Origin: an uncultured Verrucomicrobiales bacterium
Lineage (GTDB): Bacteria > Verrucomicrobiota > Verrucomicrobiia > Verrucomicrobiales > DEV007
Direction of reading: 5' to 3'
Assembly: GCA_937891465.1 (NCBI GenBank)
Contig: CALAHF010000017.1
Coordinates: 1 to 64,000 of the forward strand
DNA: 64,000 nucleotides
The translations under genes were made by a program, and so were the position numbers. Shown here one piece after another: positions 25,700 through 34,678 of the stretch; position 1 is the stretch's first letter, and the number at the start of each line of letters is the position of its first letter. Below the pieces are notes generated by a model, which had not been told where the DNA came from, ran no database searches, and saw nothing but the letters and a program-made list of their open reading frames with translations.

Positions 25700-26746
25700 T
25701 TGCACCTTTTGCCCGGTCCCAAACCAGACCTGCCGGTCTCGATCGTCATGCCAGCCCGCAATGCGGAGGCGACGATTGGCATGGCTATTCAAAGTTGTCT
25801 TTCGCAAACATTGCCGAATTTCGAGCTCATTCTGGTCGATCACAGCTCCACTGACGGGACTTATTCCCTGATGAAAAAATTCGCGCGGCAGGACTCCCGC
25901 GTGCAAGTGGTGAAAGCAAGATCCGGATCCAGCTTCATCTCGGCCGCCAATCAAGCGTGGCATGAAGCCCAGGGAGAGCTAATCGCGCGGATGGATTCCG
26001 ATGATTTCGCTTATTCTGCAAAATTACAGCACCAAGTCCGCTTTTTAGCCGAAAATCCCGACTTGGGAGCCTGCGCGACTCAAGTTCGCATTCGAAAGCG
26101 CGCTGGCGGTGGGCCGCCTGATAAAGGCTACGCAGATTACGAAACGTGGATCAACAGTGTTGTTTCTCCCGCTGACATCGCGAATCAGCGTTTTATCGAT
26201 AGCCCGATCCCGAATCCCACAGCTCTCATTCGGCGATCGGTGTTGGAAAAATTCGATGGCTACGCTGATCGCGTTTGGGCGGAAGACTATGATCTCTGGC
26301 TTCGATTAATGGAAGCCGGAGTGGTCATAGGAAAAGTGGAGCGCGTTCTGCTGGATTGGTATGACAGCGATTCCCGCGCCACCCGTCAGCAATCCCGCTA
26401 TTCGTTGGAGAATTTTCAGCTCGCCAAAGCGCACTACCTCGCTCGCCTCGATCCGGTTATCGAAAAAGGTGTCGCGATTTGCGGAGCCGGCCCCATTGGA
26501 AAACGAATCGCCAAAATGCTGAAAGCGGAAGGAATTTTCATCGAAGTTTTTTTTGAAGTGAATGAGAAACAGATCGGAAACCAGATCGGCGGCGTTCCCG
26601 TGATCGGTAGTGAAGGTATGGCAGAAATGAAAAACCGCGTAATCCTGCTCGGTGCTGTTGGCAGTCCCGGCGGCCGGCAGCGAATCCGCGACCTCGCCCT
26701 TCCTCTTGGATTTATCGAAGGCGAAGATTTTTTCTGCGTTGCCTAA
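25700..26746 (+). CDS. Family 2 glycosyltransferase with C-terminal Rossmann-like domain
   Basis: The 348-residue protein opens with the GT-A fold: VSIVMPARNAEATIGMAIQS, FELILVDHSSTDGT, then the metal-binding DSDD motif in ARMDSDDFAY (about residue 98) and AEDYDLWLRLMEAG with the catalytic acid. Residues from about 250 read VAICGAGPIGKRIAKML, a nucleotide-binding-like domain sometimes appended to such enzymes. It would add sugars to a surface polysaccharide or LPS. No ATG precedes the first beta strand and an in-frame TGA lies at 25685, so the start must be TTG 25700. A terminator follows. Confidence 0.88.
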   Translation: MHLLPGPKPDLPVSIVMPARNAEATIGMAIQSCLSQTLPNFELILVDHSSTDGTYSLMKKFARQDSRVQVVKARSGSSFISAANQAWHEAQGELIARMDSDDFAYSAKLQHQVRFLAENPDLGACATQVRIRKRAGGGPPDKGYADYETWINSVVSPADIANQRFIDSPIPNPTALIRRSVLEKFDGYADRVWAEDYDLWLRLMEAGVVIGKVERVLLDWYDSDSRATRQQSRYSLENFQLAKAHYLARLDPVIEKGVAICGAGPIGKRIAKMLKAEGIFIEVFFEVNEKQIGNQIGGVPVIGSEGMAEMKNRVILLGAVGSPGGRQRIRDLALPLGFIEGEDFFCVA

Positions 26747-26747
26747 A

Positions 26748-26769
26748 GCGGGGAAAACCTCGCATTTTT
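26748..26769 (+). terminator. Intrinsic terminator after the glycosyltransferase
   Basis: GCGGGG, loop AAAA, CCTCGC (one G-U pair), then ATTTTT. It begins three bases after the stop codon. Confidence 0.75.
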
Positions 26770-26974
26770 GATAAGTTTTTTAAAATCTTCTCTTTTTTTG
26801 ATAAAAATCCTTGAGGTTTTTTAAAGTTAAGAGAAGCAACAACAAGAGCGAAACACCCTGCAAAGTTAGCCCCCTGTTTCGCCCTTCCCAGTCTCCAAAG
26901 CCCTGTGCTAATGGGATTTGAGAGTGAAAGTTCAAAATAACTAAAATATCGTCAAACCCAACTCATCTCATATT

Positions 26975-27307
26975 ATGGAAAGCGGAAAAATTCACAGAAC
27001 CAACCCTTTCAACGGCGGATCACGTCAGAAGACCCCTACGATGACTGAGTCTGGACTCCTCCACTACGCCATGATTCAGCGCCGCAAGGAAGCAGTTCTC
27101 AAGCGTTAGAAGCAGATGCGCTCTGGCAAAATTCGCCGCATGTTCACCAAGGACATCGACAAGACGATCCAGAAGATAACCGGTCGCACCATCGCAAAAG
27201 TCGTGCACGGCATGTGGAACAAGGGCTACTTCGATCGTTTCGAAGAATTTCAGACTTCCGATGCGAAGAATCAGAATCAGCAGCGCCCCGAAGCTAAGGC
27301 AGCCTAA
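26975..27307 (+). CDS. Small basic protein gene interrupted by an in-frame amber codon
   Basis: One frame runs 111 codons from ATG 26975 to TAA 27307, but codon 45 is TAG (27107-27109). Part one is 44 residues (starts MESGKIHRTNPFNGG, ends RRKEAVLKR). Part two, with its own ATG at 27116, is 63 residues (starts MRSGKIRRMFTKDIDKTIQK, ends in an Ala/Gln/Asn-rich tail). Both halves are Lys/Arg-rich with the CGC/CGT, AAG and CTC codons of strongly expressed genes. An intrinsic terminator follows. SGKI(H/R)R occurs near the start of both halves. I do not recognise the family; a nucleic acid-binding role is a guess from charge. Confidence 0.6.
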
Positions 27308-27355
27308 AGCCACCTCATTTTAAGATCTTCTCAACAGGGAAGAGTAGACATAGCC

Positions 27356-27389
27356 AAAAAAGTCGTCGCCGCAAGGTGGCGACTTTTTA
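27356..27389 (+). terminator. Strong intrinsic terminator
   Basis: AAAAAGTCGTCGCC, loop GCAA, GGTGGCGACTTTTT: a 14-bp stem with two G-U pairs and a T-run. It ends the small basic gene and, on the other strand, could also stop readthrough into it from the SDR side. Confidence 0.9.
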
Positions 27390-27404
27390 GTGTGTATAGA
27401 TTTC

Positions 27405-28193
27405 TCACCACGGCGGAAGCGCCATGGTTCCACCGTCCAAGGTGACAATGGTTCCGTTGATATATTCGGAATCCCGGCTCAGGAGAAACGCCGCCGTTTT
27501 CGCGATGTCGAGCGGTTGCCCGAGACGACGAACCGGAATTTTTTGCTCCACCTGCGCGTAAAGTTCCTCAACGGGCGCATCCCAGCCCTCACAAGTCGCA
27601 GCCAGCATCGGGGTATCAATCGTGCCCGGAGAAATTCCCACTGCACGAATTTTCCCGGCATGATCTGTCGCCAGACAACGAATCAGAGCCTCCAGCGCCG
27701 CTTTCGACGCGCAATACAATGCATGCGCGGGAAAGCCAATTTGAGCGGCCACACTTGTTGTCACCAGAAAAACTCCCTGTTCACTTCCCTTCTCGCCCGT
27801 GGCGTTTTTTTCGATTTCAGGAATCGCGTGTTTGGCCGTCCAAAATACACCTTTCACATTGACGCCCATCACTTTTTCCCAATCGGCATCATTGAAATCC
27901 GTCACCATGCCCTTAGCCCAAACGCCGGCATTGCAGTGGACGCTGTCGATTTTTCCAAAAACCGAAACCGTTTCTGCCACCATTGAGACAACACTTGTTT
28001 CATCCGATACATCGGTAAAAACAAAGTGCACCGAGTCTGCGCCCAGCTCCTCCACGAGTTTTGCGCCTTCCTCCCGCTGGATAGATGCCGCGACCACCTT
28101 CGCACCGCACTCCACAAAATGCCGCACGCAGGCTTCGCCAATTCCCGAAGTGCCGCCCGTTACGATGATTACTTTTCCGTTCAAATCTTTCAT
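27405..28193 (-). CDS. Short-chain dehydrogenase/reductase (SDR)
   Basis: The 262-residue classical SDR has the cofactor motif TGGTSGIGEACVRHF (residues 12-26), NAGVWAKG, the active-site Ser in VTTSVAAQIGF and YCASKAALEAL with the catalytic Tyr and Lys, then SPGTIDTPM. Asp/Glu at the end of strand 2 is not obvious, so the NAD versus NADP preference is open. It is a cytoplasmic alcohol/ketone oxidoreductase with unknown substrate. The VOC-family gene lies six bases upstream on the same strand, so they are probably an operon. Confidence 0.92.
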   Translation of the reverse strand: MKDLNGKVIIVTGGTSGIGEACVRHFVECGAKVVAASIQREEGAKLVEELGADSVHFVFTDVSDETSVVSMVAETVSVFGKIDSVHCNAGVWAKGMVTDFNDADWEKVMGVNVKGVFWTAKHAIPEIEKNATGEKGSEQGVFLVTTSVAAQIGFPAHALYCASKAALEALIRCLATDHAGKIRAVGISPGTIDTPMLAATCEGWDAPVEELYAQVEQKIPVRRLGQPLDIAKTAAFLLSRDSEYINGTIVTLDGGTMALPPW

Positions 28194-28199
28194 CTTATT

Positions 28200-28562
28200 T
28201 TATTCGTCAAGATCACTGAATTCTGCGGCTCCCTCACGGAATTGCATGTATTCGAAAACTGCGCCGTCTTTCATAAAAAATGCCACCTGTAAGCCATCCA
28301 TGGCCGTGAATGGTTCCATGATCACATCTTCGCCTTCCAGCGCGGCATGAATATCCGCGTCGTCACCGTCCAATCGAAATGCGACGTGCGGCAGATCTCG
28401 AATCGGTCCCGTCACTGGTGAATCAGCCTCAAAACGGAGGAATTCGACTCGGTAAGGATGATTTTCGGGACGAGTCACCCACACTTTGGTTTCTTCGACA
28501 TAGGATTCGCCCGGCTGTTTTTCATCGGTCGGCATACCGATGTGGTGAAAAGTTTTTGTCAT
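28200..28562 (-). CDS. VOC (glyoxalase/bleomycin-resistance-like) family protein
   Basis: The 120-residue protein begins MTKTFHHIGMPTDEKQPGES, with the paired-beta VOC fold marker (F)HHIG near the N-terminus. PHVAFRLDG follows in the middle and a C-terminal DGLQVAFFMKDGAVFEYMQF carries the Glu typical of a metal site. The catalysed reaction is unknown. ATG 28562 is chosen because HHIG normally lies within the first ten residues; the frame is open further upstream into a palindrome copy. It precedes the SDR gene by six bases, so the two may form a small catabolic or detoxifying unit (inference). Confidence 0.8.
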   Translation of the reverse strand: MTKTFHHIGMPTDEKQPGESYVEETKVWVTRPENHPYRVEFLRFEADSPVTGPIRDLPHVAFRLDGDDADIHAALEGEDVIMEPFTAMDGLQVAFFMKDGAVFEYMQFREGAAEFSDLDE

Positions 28563-28606
28563 CGCCGCAAGTTCACCGGAAAAAGCGACAACGGTCAAGA
28601 TCCGCG

Positions 28607-28677
28607 TTTCACGAACCAACAGGGCACGTTCGGCGAATCAATAGAGTACGTTCGACGAACCAACCCTGTTCATTCGT
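28607..28677. repeat. Dispersed palindrome family, copy G
   Basis: Starts TTTCACGAACCAACAGGGC, continues GAATCAATAGAGTACGTTCG and ends CGAACCAACCCTGTTCATTCG, three half-sites. The last overlaps the TGA stop of the large leftward gene (28670-28672 on the - strand), so the element supplies that stop codon. Confidence 0.88.
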
Positions 28678-31552
28678 ATTTAAAAATCGCGCTCGCCGTG
28701 GTGTCGGTGTCACTTATCGCACGAACCCAATACGCGCTGAAACCTTCAGGGAATTCATAGGTGACGGATTCGCCAGCCTTAAGTGAAAACCCGTGAGCTG
28801 GAATCCACAAACCGGTTCCATCAATATCGACTTCGAATGAAATTTTGGCGGCGACACTTGAACTCACCGTTACTGATTTTTTGTCGTAACCGGTCATCAA
28901 ATACGGATCAGATGGCTCATCTGCTTTAACATCACTCTCGCTCCAGGGGCCGCCCGTTCCGCGAGGTTTTCCAAGTTTCCAAAGGTCATCAATCACTCCG
29001 GCCCAAACGGCGGCTTTGCCGTCTTCACTGCGGAAAATCCGTTCACTTTTCGCTTCGGAATCAAGTCCGGTGAAAAAGATCAGGCCGTTGTGCGAACAGA
29101 AATCCTGCACGGCTAGATTATGGGTGGCGATCGGGCGGGCTTTGGCCAGCCCCTGCGCGTTTCGAGCGGGGAGTTCGTAAAATGTGCCGTGAACATTCAG
29201 CAAATCGCGTTCGGTGGCGACCTCGCGACAAATCCGAGCAATGCCAAAGTCCCGAGCGTTTGGAGGCGCGATTTCGACTGTTTTTTCAAAAGCCGCGATC
29301 TCATACATCCTGAGAAATCCGTGATCCTGAGATGCGAGACGAAGTTTTTTTGTAGTGACGGGGGTTTCAAATTCGATACTCCGCTCGATCGTTTTGTTGT
29401 CTCGAATTTCGCCGGGCGGTACGGTTTTCCAGCTGTCCCCCTCGGGGATTTGCACATCGAAATTTTTGGCAACGTATTGGATTTCGTTTTTCCATCCGGA
29501 GATCACCCACAAATTTTGGAATGTCGTTTCGCTTTTAAATTCGAATTCGATCCACGGTTTCGCTTCATTCGCAGAAATCCAGCGCCCTTCGTCGATGCGT
29601 TGTCCGTCGACTGCCTTCTCTGCAGAAAAATCGAGATGCGTTGAGCTGGCGGCGACGGTTGCATCGAGGAGGAGATTATCTGAAAAGTGACGGCTGATCG
29701 AATCGGACATTTTAGCAGCGGCGGCAGTTTCAGCTTTGTATGCATCATTTTTCGGCAATCGATAGCGTTTGCCGTCCTCGATCATCAGGACGGACGCGGC
29801 ATCAACCGTGATCGTATTTTCCGGCTGACGAACGTCATTCACCAGATCGGAACTGGCTTTCAAATCATCAACTGGCACCAACTCGAGGGCTTCGTTGATT
29901 TCGTAAAAGCGGGTTTTATCTCCATCGGCAGCGACCAATCCAAGTCGATCATAGGCGAGACTTCGCATCATGCCGGATCTTGCAGCGGGTGTTTCCGCCG
30001 TCGCGATCCCTGCGAAAAAACCGGCGTTTTTCTCGTCGCGGGAATCGTGGTTTCGATACTGAAAGTTTGCGGTGATTCCTTCGACATCGCGATCCGTTTT
30101 CAACCGAATCCAAATTCCCGACTCGTCACCGAAAAGATGTGAAATCGCGTCGCCAGCCGGGATGGTGAGATCCCGCAACGGCTTCCACGTATTGTTTCCA
30201 ACATGATCGATCTCCAGCGAGACGGTCACATTTTCAGCCGAATCATTTTTCAAGTGCAGCTGTCGGTGGTCGTAACCGCTGAAAAGATAGGGATCGCTCG
30301 GCTCGTCGGCTTTTACGGAATCACGAAGCCAAACGGAACCTCGACCAATTGCGGGGCCGAAATCATCGAGCTGATCGGGTGTCACAAACCAAAAATTCGA
30401 GTTCGATTGTTTCGGTGCCGCCTTCTCGGATTTAAACGGACGGGTGTTTAAGAATTCTGCTTTTGCAGAGTCATCGCAGCCAAAAACGATGTGGTCATTC
30501 CAGCGACAGAAATCGCCGATGACTTTCAGATAATTCGAATGAGGAGTTATTCCGGCAGAATTTTCTAATGAAAATGTAGCGGGGAATTTCCAAAACGTAC
30601 CGTGCATCGTGGCGAGAAAATCGTCGCCTTCGCCGATCTCGCGAATGCGTGGCCATTCAGTATTCCAACCGTGAGCACCGTCGTAACTGTGGCTTCCTTT
30701 CGGAAGACGAAAGTAGTGCCACTTTTTCTTTTCGAGTAGCGCAAGGATCAACGAACGTGCGTCCCAACCCATTGCCCAAATCGGATCGGACTCTGGATTT
30801 TCATTGCCATAAATCCCGCCGGGGCCGGTCACTTCAGTGAACTGATTGCGCCTAATCAGTTGCCAGTCGCCCTCACCAAACCACTGACCAAGTGCGCCTG
30901 AAGGAACCGTCGGATCTGTTTTCACGGAGGCTCCCACTTCCCCGTTGTTCGCGTAAACGACTCTGCCCTGAGTGGAATAGAGGCCTTTTCCATGATAACC
31001 GGGAAATTCGCTGGAAACGCCGTCGCCCTCTTTGGTGTGGCCATCGCGAATGAGGCATTTTACAGCGAGCGTTTTCAAATCGACCTCGTAAAGCCCCTCT
31101 TCCATCGTGGCGTAGTAGACTTTGTTCCCAGGATTGGTGAGGTGCCGGGCATTCGCAGTAAGCCGCCCGAGCATATCCGCAGGTTGGATCACACGAATTT
31201 TTTTCGCGGCATCAATGAGATAGGGACCGATCAACAATTGATTGGTTTCGCGGTGTATCATCCGATTGGCCGGCGTCCCACCAACGCTGCTTTCGAAAAT
31301 GATTTTTTTAAGATCCGGAGTGATCTGATACAGCTTATCAGAAGACCCACGCGGCGAGTGCGGTGCGTAGGTGACGGCCCATAGATCGCCTTGCCATAGA
31401 ACCAGAGCTCCTGATCCACACTCATTTTCCGAATTCCACATTCTAAGATGCGGATAGACTCCGGAGATCTCAACGGGCTCAGCCGCCGAGAGTTGGACGA
31501 CGCCGCAAAAAAAGAGAATAGCGACGAGAAATGTTGCAAAAACGTTTTTCAT
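28670..31552 (-). CDS. Large secreted protein with discoidin-like (F5/8 C) segment and duplicated beta modules
   Basis: The 960-residue product has a signal peptide (MKNVFATFLVAILFFCGVVQLSAA). The N-terminal 400 residues look like a beta-propeller-type region (GALVLWQGDLWAVTYAP, GWDARSLILALLEKKKWHYF). Two modules share SVKADEPSDPYL-type and DVKADEPSDPYL-type sequences followed by a beta sandwich, one before and one after the middle. Between them lies a discoidin-like block (LLDATVAASSTHLDFSAEKA, then WIEFEFKSETTFQNLWVISG) that in its family binds carbohydrate. The protein probably acts on or displays a surface glycan. Its TGA lies within a dispersed palindrome. ATG 31552 starts the signal peptide; the longer frame does not. 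Confidence 0.8.
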   Translation of the reverse strand: MKNVFATFLVAILFFCGVVQLSAAEPVEISGVYPHLRMWNSENECGSGALVLWQGDLWAVTYAPHSPRGSSDKLYQITPDLKKIIFESSVGGTPANRMIHRETNQLLIGPYLIDAAKKIRVIQPADMLGRLTANARHLTNPGNKVYYATMEEGLYEVDLKTLAVKCLIRDGHTKEGDGVSSEFPGYHGKGLYSTQGRVVYANNGEVGASVKTDPTVPSGALGQWFGEGDWQLIRRNQFTEVTGPGGIYGNENPESDPIWAMGWDARSLILALLEKKKWHYFRLPKGSHSYDGAHGWNTEWPRIREIGEGDDFLATMHGTFWKFPATFSLENSAGITPHSNYLKVIGDFCRWNDHIVFGCDDSAKAEFLNTRPFKSEKAAPKQSNSNFWFVTPDQLDDFGPAIGRGSVWLRDSVKADEPSDPYLFSGYDHRQLHLKNDSAENVTVSLEIDHVGNNTWKPLRDLTIPAGDAISHLFGDESGIWIRLKTDRDVEGITANFQYRNHDSRDEKNAGFFAGIATAETPAARSGMMRSLAYDRLGLVAADGDKTRFYEINEALELVPVDDLKASSDLVNDVRQPENTITVDAASVLMIEDGKRYRLPKNDAYKAETAAAAKMSDSISRHFSDNLLLDATVAASSTHLDFSAEKAVDGQRIDEGRWISANEAKPWIEFEFKSETTFQNLWVISGWKNEIQYVAKNFDVQIPEGDSWKTVPPGEIRDNKTIERSIEFETPVTTKKLRLASQDHGFLRMYEIAAFEKTVEIAPPNARDFGIARICREVATERDLLNVHGTFYELPARNAQGLAKARPIATHNLAVQDFCSHNGLIFFTGLDSEAKSERIFRSEDGKAAVWAGVIDDLWKLGKPRGTGGPWSESDVKADEPSDPYLMTGYDKKSVTVSSSVAAKISFEVDIDGTGLWIPAHGFSLKAGESVTYEFPEGFSAYWVRAISDTDTTASAIFKYE

Positions 31553-31620
31553 AATGTGACACCTAAAGGAGTCAGGCTTCCAGAATTCTGGACACATTAT
31601 TCAAACAAAAATCTCGGCAC

Positions 31621-31668
31621 TTTACGAATCAATTGAGTTGAATCGACAATCCAACAGGGATGGATTCT
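31621..31668. repeat. Dispersed palindrome family, copy H (diverged)
   Basis: ACGAATCAATTGAGTTGAATCG followed by AATCCAACAGGGATGGATTC. The first core has changed from AGGGT to TGAGT. It lies between the discoidin gene promoter side and the histidine kinase 3' end. Confidence 0.6.
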
Positions 31669-31701
31669 GGATGATCACAGATTTTTTTTACCTTTTCTCA
31701 C

Positions 31702-34383
31702 TCAAGCAGCTTGCGTCATGGCCTGATCGATGACGGCTCGAACCGCAGCGGTCATGTTTTCGATCTTGTAAGGTTTCTGAACAAATCCGTCGGGAACACT
31801 GCCTTCAGCAGACTGGAACGTGGACAAATCAACGAGGTAACCTGAGCAGATAAGAACCGGGACGTAATCGAACCGTTCGCGAATTTCAGTAAAGGTCTCG
31901 TCTCCTGATTTTTTCGGCATGGTCATGTCGAGAAGGACAAGATCGATTTGCTGATCGCCCTTTTCGAAGATTTCGATGGCCTCTTCTCCATCTGAGGCGG
32001 TGATGATGTTGTAGCCCATTTTCGACAGCAGTTTTTCAGCGACGGAACGAACGACCATCTCATCATCAACCAAAAGAAGGGTCTCGCCCTGGCCGCGACC
32101 GATGACGGCTTGTGTAGTTTTCACTTCGACACCTTGCTGAAGCTCCTTCGAGCGTGGGATATAGATGAAAAAGGTTGTGCCTTCGCCAATTTCACTCTCA
32201 AAATCGATCCACCCACCGAGTTGCTGAGCGATACCAAGGCAGGTAGCGAGTCCCAAGCCCGTTCCTTTGCCCTGCTCTTTCGTGGTGAAAAAGGGATCAA
32301 AAATCTGCTTTTGAATTTCTTTGGGAATTCCTTCGCCGTTATCTTCGATAATGAGGCAGAGATAATCTCCGGCTCGAGAATCCGGGTGAACTTGCGCATC
32401 TTTTTCTGAAATCACGCAATTTTTGGTTGTGTACTTCAGATTTCCTCCATCCGGCATCGCATCAACAGCATTCACCGACATGTTCATGACAATTTGGCTC
32501 AGGAGGGCCGGGTCCGAAAGAACGTGCCATGCATTTACATCCAGATTACTGGCATCAACCGTGACTTTTGGATTAATCGTGCTGCTGATAAGGTCTTTGG
32601 TTTCTTCGACGATCTCGATCGCGTTGCATGGACAAAGGTCGATGTGGCTGCGACGGGAAAATCCGAGGAGTTTTTTCACAAGGCTGGTTGCCCGGCGGCT
32701 GGCGTGCATGGCCCGAATCAGTAACTCCTTCTTATCTTCGTGATTTTCACCAAGGTCTTCCATTTCGAGCAGTGAAAGGTGCCCGTATATTCCGGTGAGC
32801 AAGTTGTTGAAATCGTGAGCAACGCCACCGGCAAGAGTGCCGAGCGCTTCGAGTTTCTGAGACTGACGGAGATTCTCTTCAAGAACACGTTTTTCGGTAA
32901 GGTCCCGAAGCACCCAGAGACGGCCGCTGGTTTCGCCAAGGCTGTCTGTAATCGGGGTGGTAAAGAGCGCTGCTACGCAATAATTGTCCCCGGCGCCGGT
33001 TTTGATCAGGTTTACCTCACGCTCGAAAATTGAGTTCGGTTTTAACATTGCCCCGAGAAATTCACGAGCGTCTTTCTTTTTCTTAATCTTGCCGATCAAG
33101 TGGTCGCGAAGCTCAGTCTCACTCAGTTCAGAATGATCCAGATTAGGAAGGTCAAGCAAACTGGAAAAAACACAGTTGCCCATGATAACGTATCCATTGG
33201 AATCGGTCACCAGTATCCCATCTTTTGATTCATTAAACGCGGCACGAAGGCGAGCCGTGGTATGCTTCAAATTCTGCTCGGACTTCTCCAGGTTCTTAGT
33301 ACGTTTGGCGACGAGAAATTCCAGTTTTTCGTTGTGGCCTTTGATTTTCGAGACCATAAGATTAAAAGACTCAGCAAGCTCCCTTCCCTCCAGGAATCCG
33401 TTCGCTTCAACGGTAACATCCAAATCACCACTGGCGACAAGACGAGCGCTCTCGTTCAAGCTACCGACATCCTTGGTGATGATCGATGTGACGACAAGGC
33501 CGATGAGCGTGGCAAATACAAAAGTCATCGCCAAGGCGAAAAGCAATGCGATCTGAGATGTTGAAACGAGCTGCTTTACAGAAGAAAGAGGTTCTAAAAC
33601 AAGCAACGCAAGTTCCGAATTCCCAACGCTGAAATGCTTCACTGAGTATAGGTTTTCGACTCCGTCCGATGAAGTATGAACCCCACTTGACTTGTCTTTC
33701 AAGGCAGCCAGTGTCATTCCGGGGAAATAGGCTGACTCACTGTACGGATCGTTGCCTGAAGAAATCAACATTCGGCCACCTTGATCCAAGAGAACAAATT
33801 TTCCATTCTTTTCACCGAGAGAGCTTTCATTGATCAGTTTACGAATTCTTCCAAAGTCGTGTCGCGCGACAATTACGTTCTCTACTTCAGATTTCTTGTT
33901 GAACAGAGGGATATAAATTGAGAAAACCAGCTCCTCATTCCCAAAGATCACAGTTGGCAAGGATATCGTAGTCTCCCCCTCTAGAGCAGCCTCAAACCAT
34001 GTCGTTTCGTCTTTCATCTTGGGAAGGTCTTTCGTCGTCGATTCGATCAAATACCCTGAATCACGATAAAGACTGATATCAATAAAGGATTCATTGGCAC
34101 GCTGAAGCCTCCCCAACTCCCCCATCCGCGCTCCAATCTCGGCATCCAGATCTGAAACAATCGGATTTGTTTCGAGTGACTTCAAGCGGGATGCCATCCC
34201 TTCCATGAGCAGTTGGAGATGACTTACCATCTGGCCATTAATATTGATGATTCGATCTTGCTCAGAATTGCGGATCGTATTTCCCATGAAACCATTCGTG
34301 CATAAAAAGAGGGCAACGAGTGGAAGCAGACCCGTGAAAATCACGGCTACAAGGATCTGCCGTCTGAGTGAAAGTGCCTTCAT
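31702..34383 (-). CDS. Membrane hybrid sensor histidine kinase (Cache-like, HAMP, PAS, HisKA, HATPase, receiver)
   Basis: The 893-residue protein has an N-terminal helix (VAVIFTGLLPLVALFL) and an extracytoplasmic sensor of about 235 residues resembling double Cache. A second helix follows (IALLFALAMTFVFATLIGLV), then a HAMP linker and coiled coil to about 380, and a PAS domain (AFNESKDGILVTDSNGYVI). HisKA has the phospho-His in LAGGVAHDFNNLL, and the ATPase has MSVNAVDAMPDGG, then TGLGLATCLGIAQQLGG. The C-terminal receiver starts LLLVDDEMVV with the acceptor Asp in VLLLDMTMPKKSG. It is a complete phosphorelay sensor without an adjacent output regulator. The AT-rich region upstream probably holds its promoter. 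Confidence 0.95.
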   Translation of the reverse strand: MKALSLRRQILVAVIFTGLLPLVALFLCTNGFMGNTIRNSEQDRIININGQMVSHLQLLMEGMASRLKSLETNPIVSDLDAEIGARMGELGRLQRANESFIDISLYRDSGYLIESTTKDLPKMKDETTWFEAALEGETTISLPTVIFGNEELVFSIYIPLFNKKSEVENVIVARHDFGRIRKLINESSLGEKNGKFVLLDQGGRMLISSGNDPYSESAYFPGMTLAALKDKSSGVHTSSDGVENLYSVKHFSVGNSELALLVLEPLSSVKQLVSTSQIALLFALAMTFVFATLIGLVVTSIITKDVGSLNESARLVASGDLDVTVEANGFLEGRELAESFNLMVSKIKGHNEKLEFLVAKRTKNLEKSEQNLKHTTARLRAAFNESKDGILVTDSNGYVIMGNCVFSSLLDLPNLDHSELSETELRDHLIGKIKKKKDAREFLGAMLKPNSIFEREVNLIKTGAGDNYCVAALFTTPITDSLGETSGRLWVLRDLTEKRVLEENLRQSQKLEALGTLAGGVAHDFNNLLTGIYGHLSLLEMEDLGENHEDKKELLIRAMHASRRATSLVKKLLGFSRRSHIDLCPCNAIEIVEETKDLISSTINPKVTVDASNLDVNAWHVLSDPALLSQIVMNMSVNAVDAMPDGGNLKYTTKNCVISEKDAQVHPDSRAGDYLCLIIEDNGEGIPKEIQKQIFDPFFTTKEQGKGTGLGLATCLGIAQQLGGWIDFESEIGEGTTFFIYIPRSKELQQGVEVKTTQAVIGRGQGETLLLVDDEMVVRSVAEKLLSKMGYNIITASDGEEAIEIFEKGDQQIDLVLLDMTMPKKSGDETFTEIRERFDYVPVLICSGYLVDLSTFQSAEGSVPDGFVQKPYKIENMTAAVRAVIDQAMTQAA

Positions 34384-34678
34384 CGGGATACGGGGAATCT
34401 AAGCTGACCGGCTTTACCCCCTTGTAAGGCGACAACGCAGAACGCTACAATCAGTGACGTTAATGTTTTTATATTTATTTTCATATCTTGGGGGGGGAAA
34501 TATAATTAGAAGATAATATTCAACATTACGAAATTTATAATTATTATTGTTTTTATCAAGTGTTATTTTTGATTATTCTAAAATATTGATTACTTAGCAT
34601 CCAAAATTGAGCAAAAACTTGAGTGTGTGATTGCACCGACCGCAATTCCCTGCTTTTTTTTGGGAAAATATCCATTTT
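34384..34678. other. AT-rich divergent promoter region
   Basis: Between the histidine kinase and the cytochrome-FGE gene lie nearly 300 bases, much more AT-rich than the surroundings (34440-34600 is mostly A and T, with a G8 run at 34492-34499). Divergent promoters are expected. No coding frame and no palindrome copy were seen. Confidence 0.5.
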
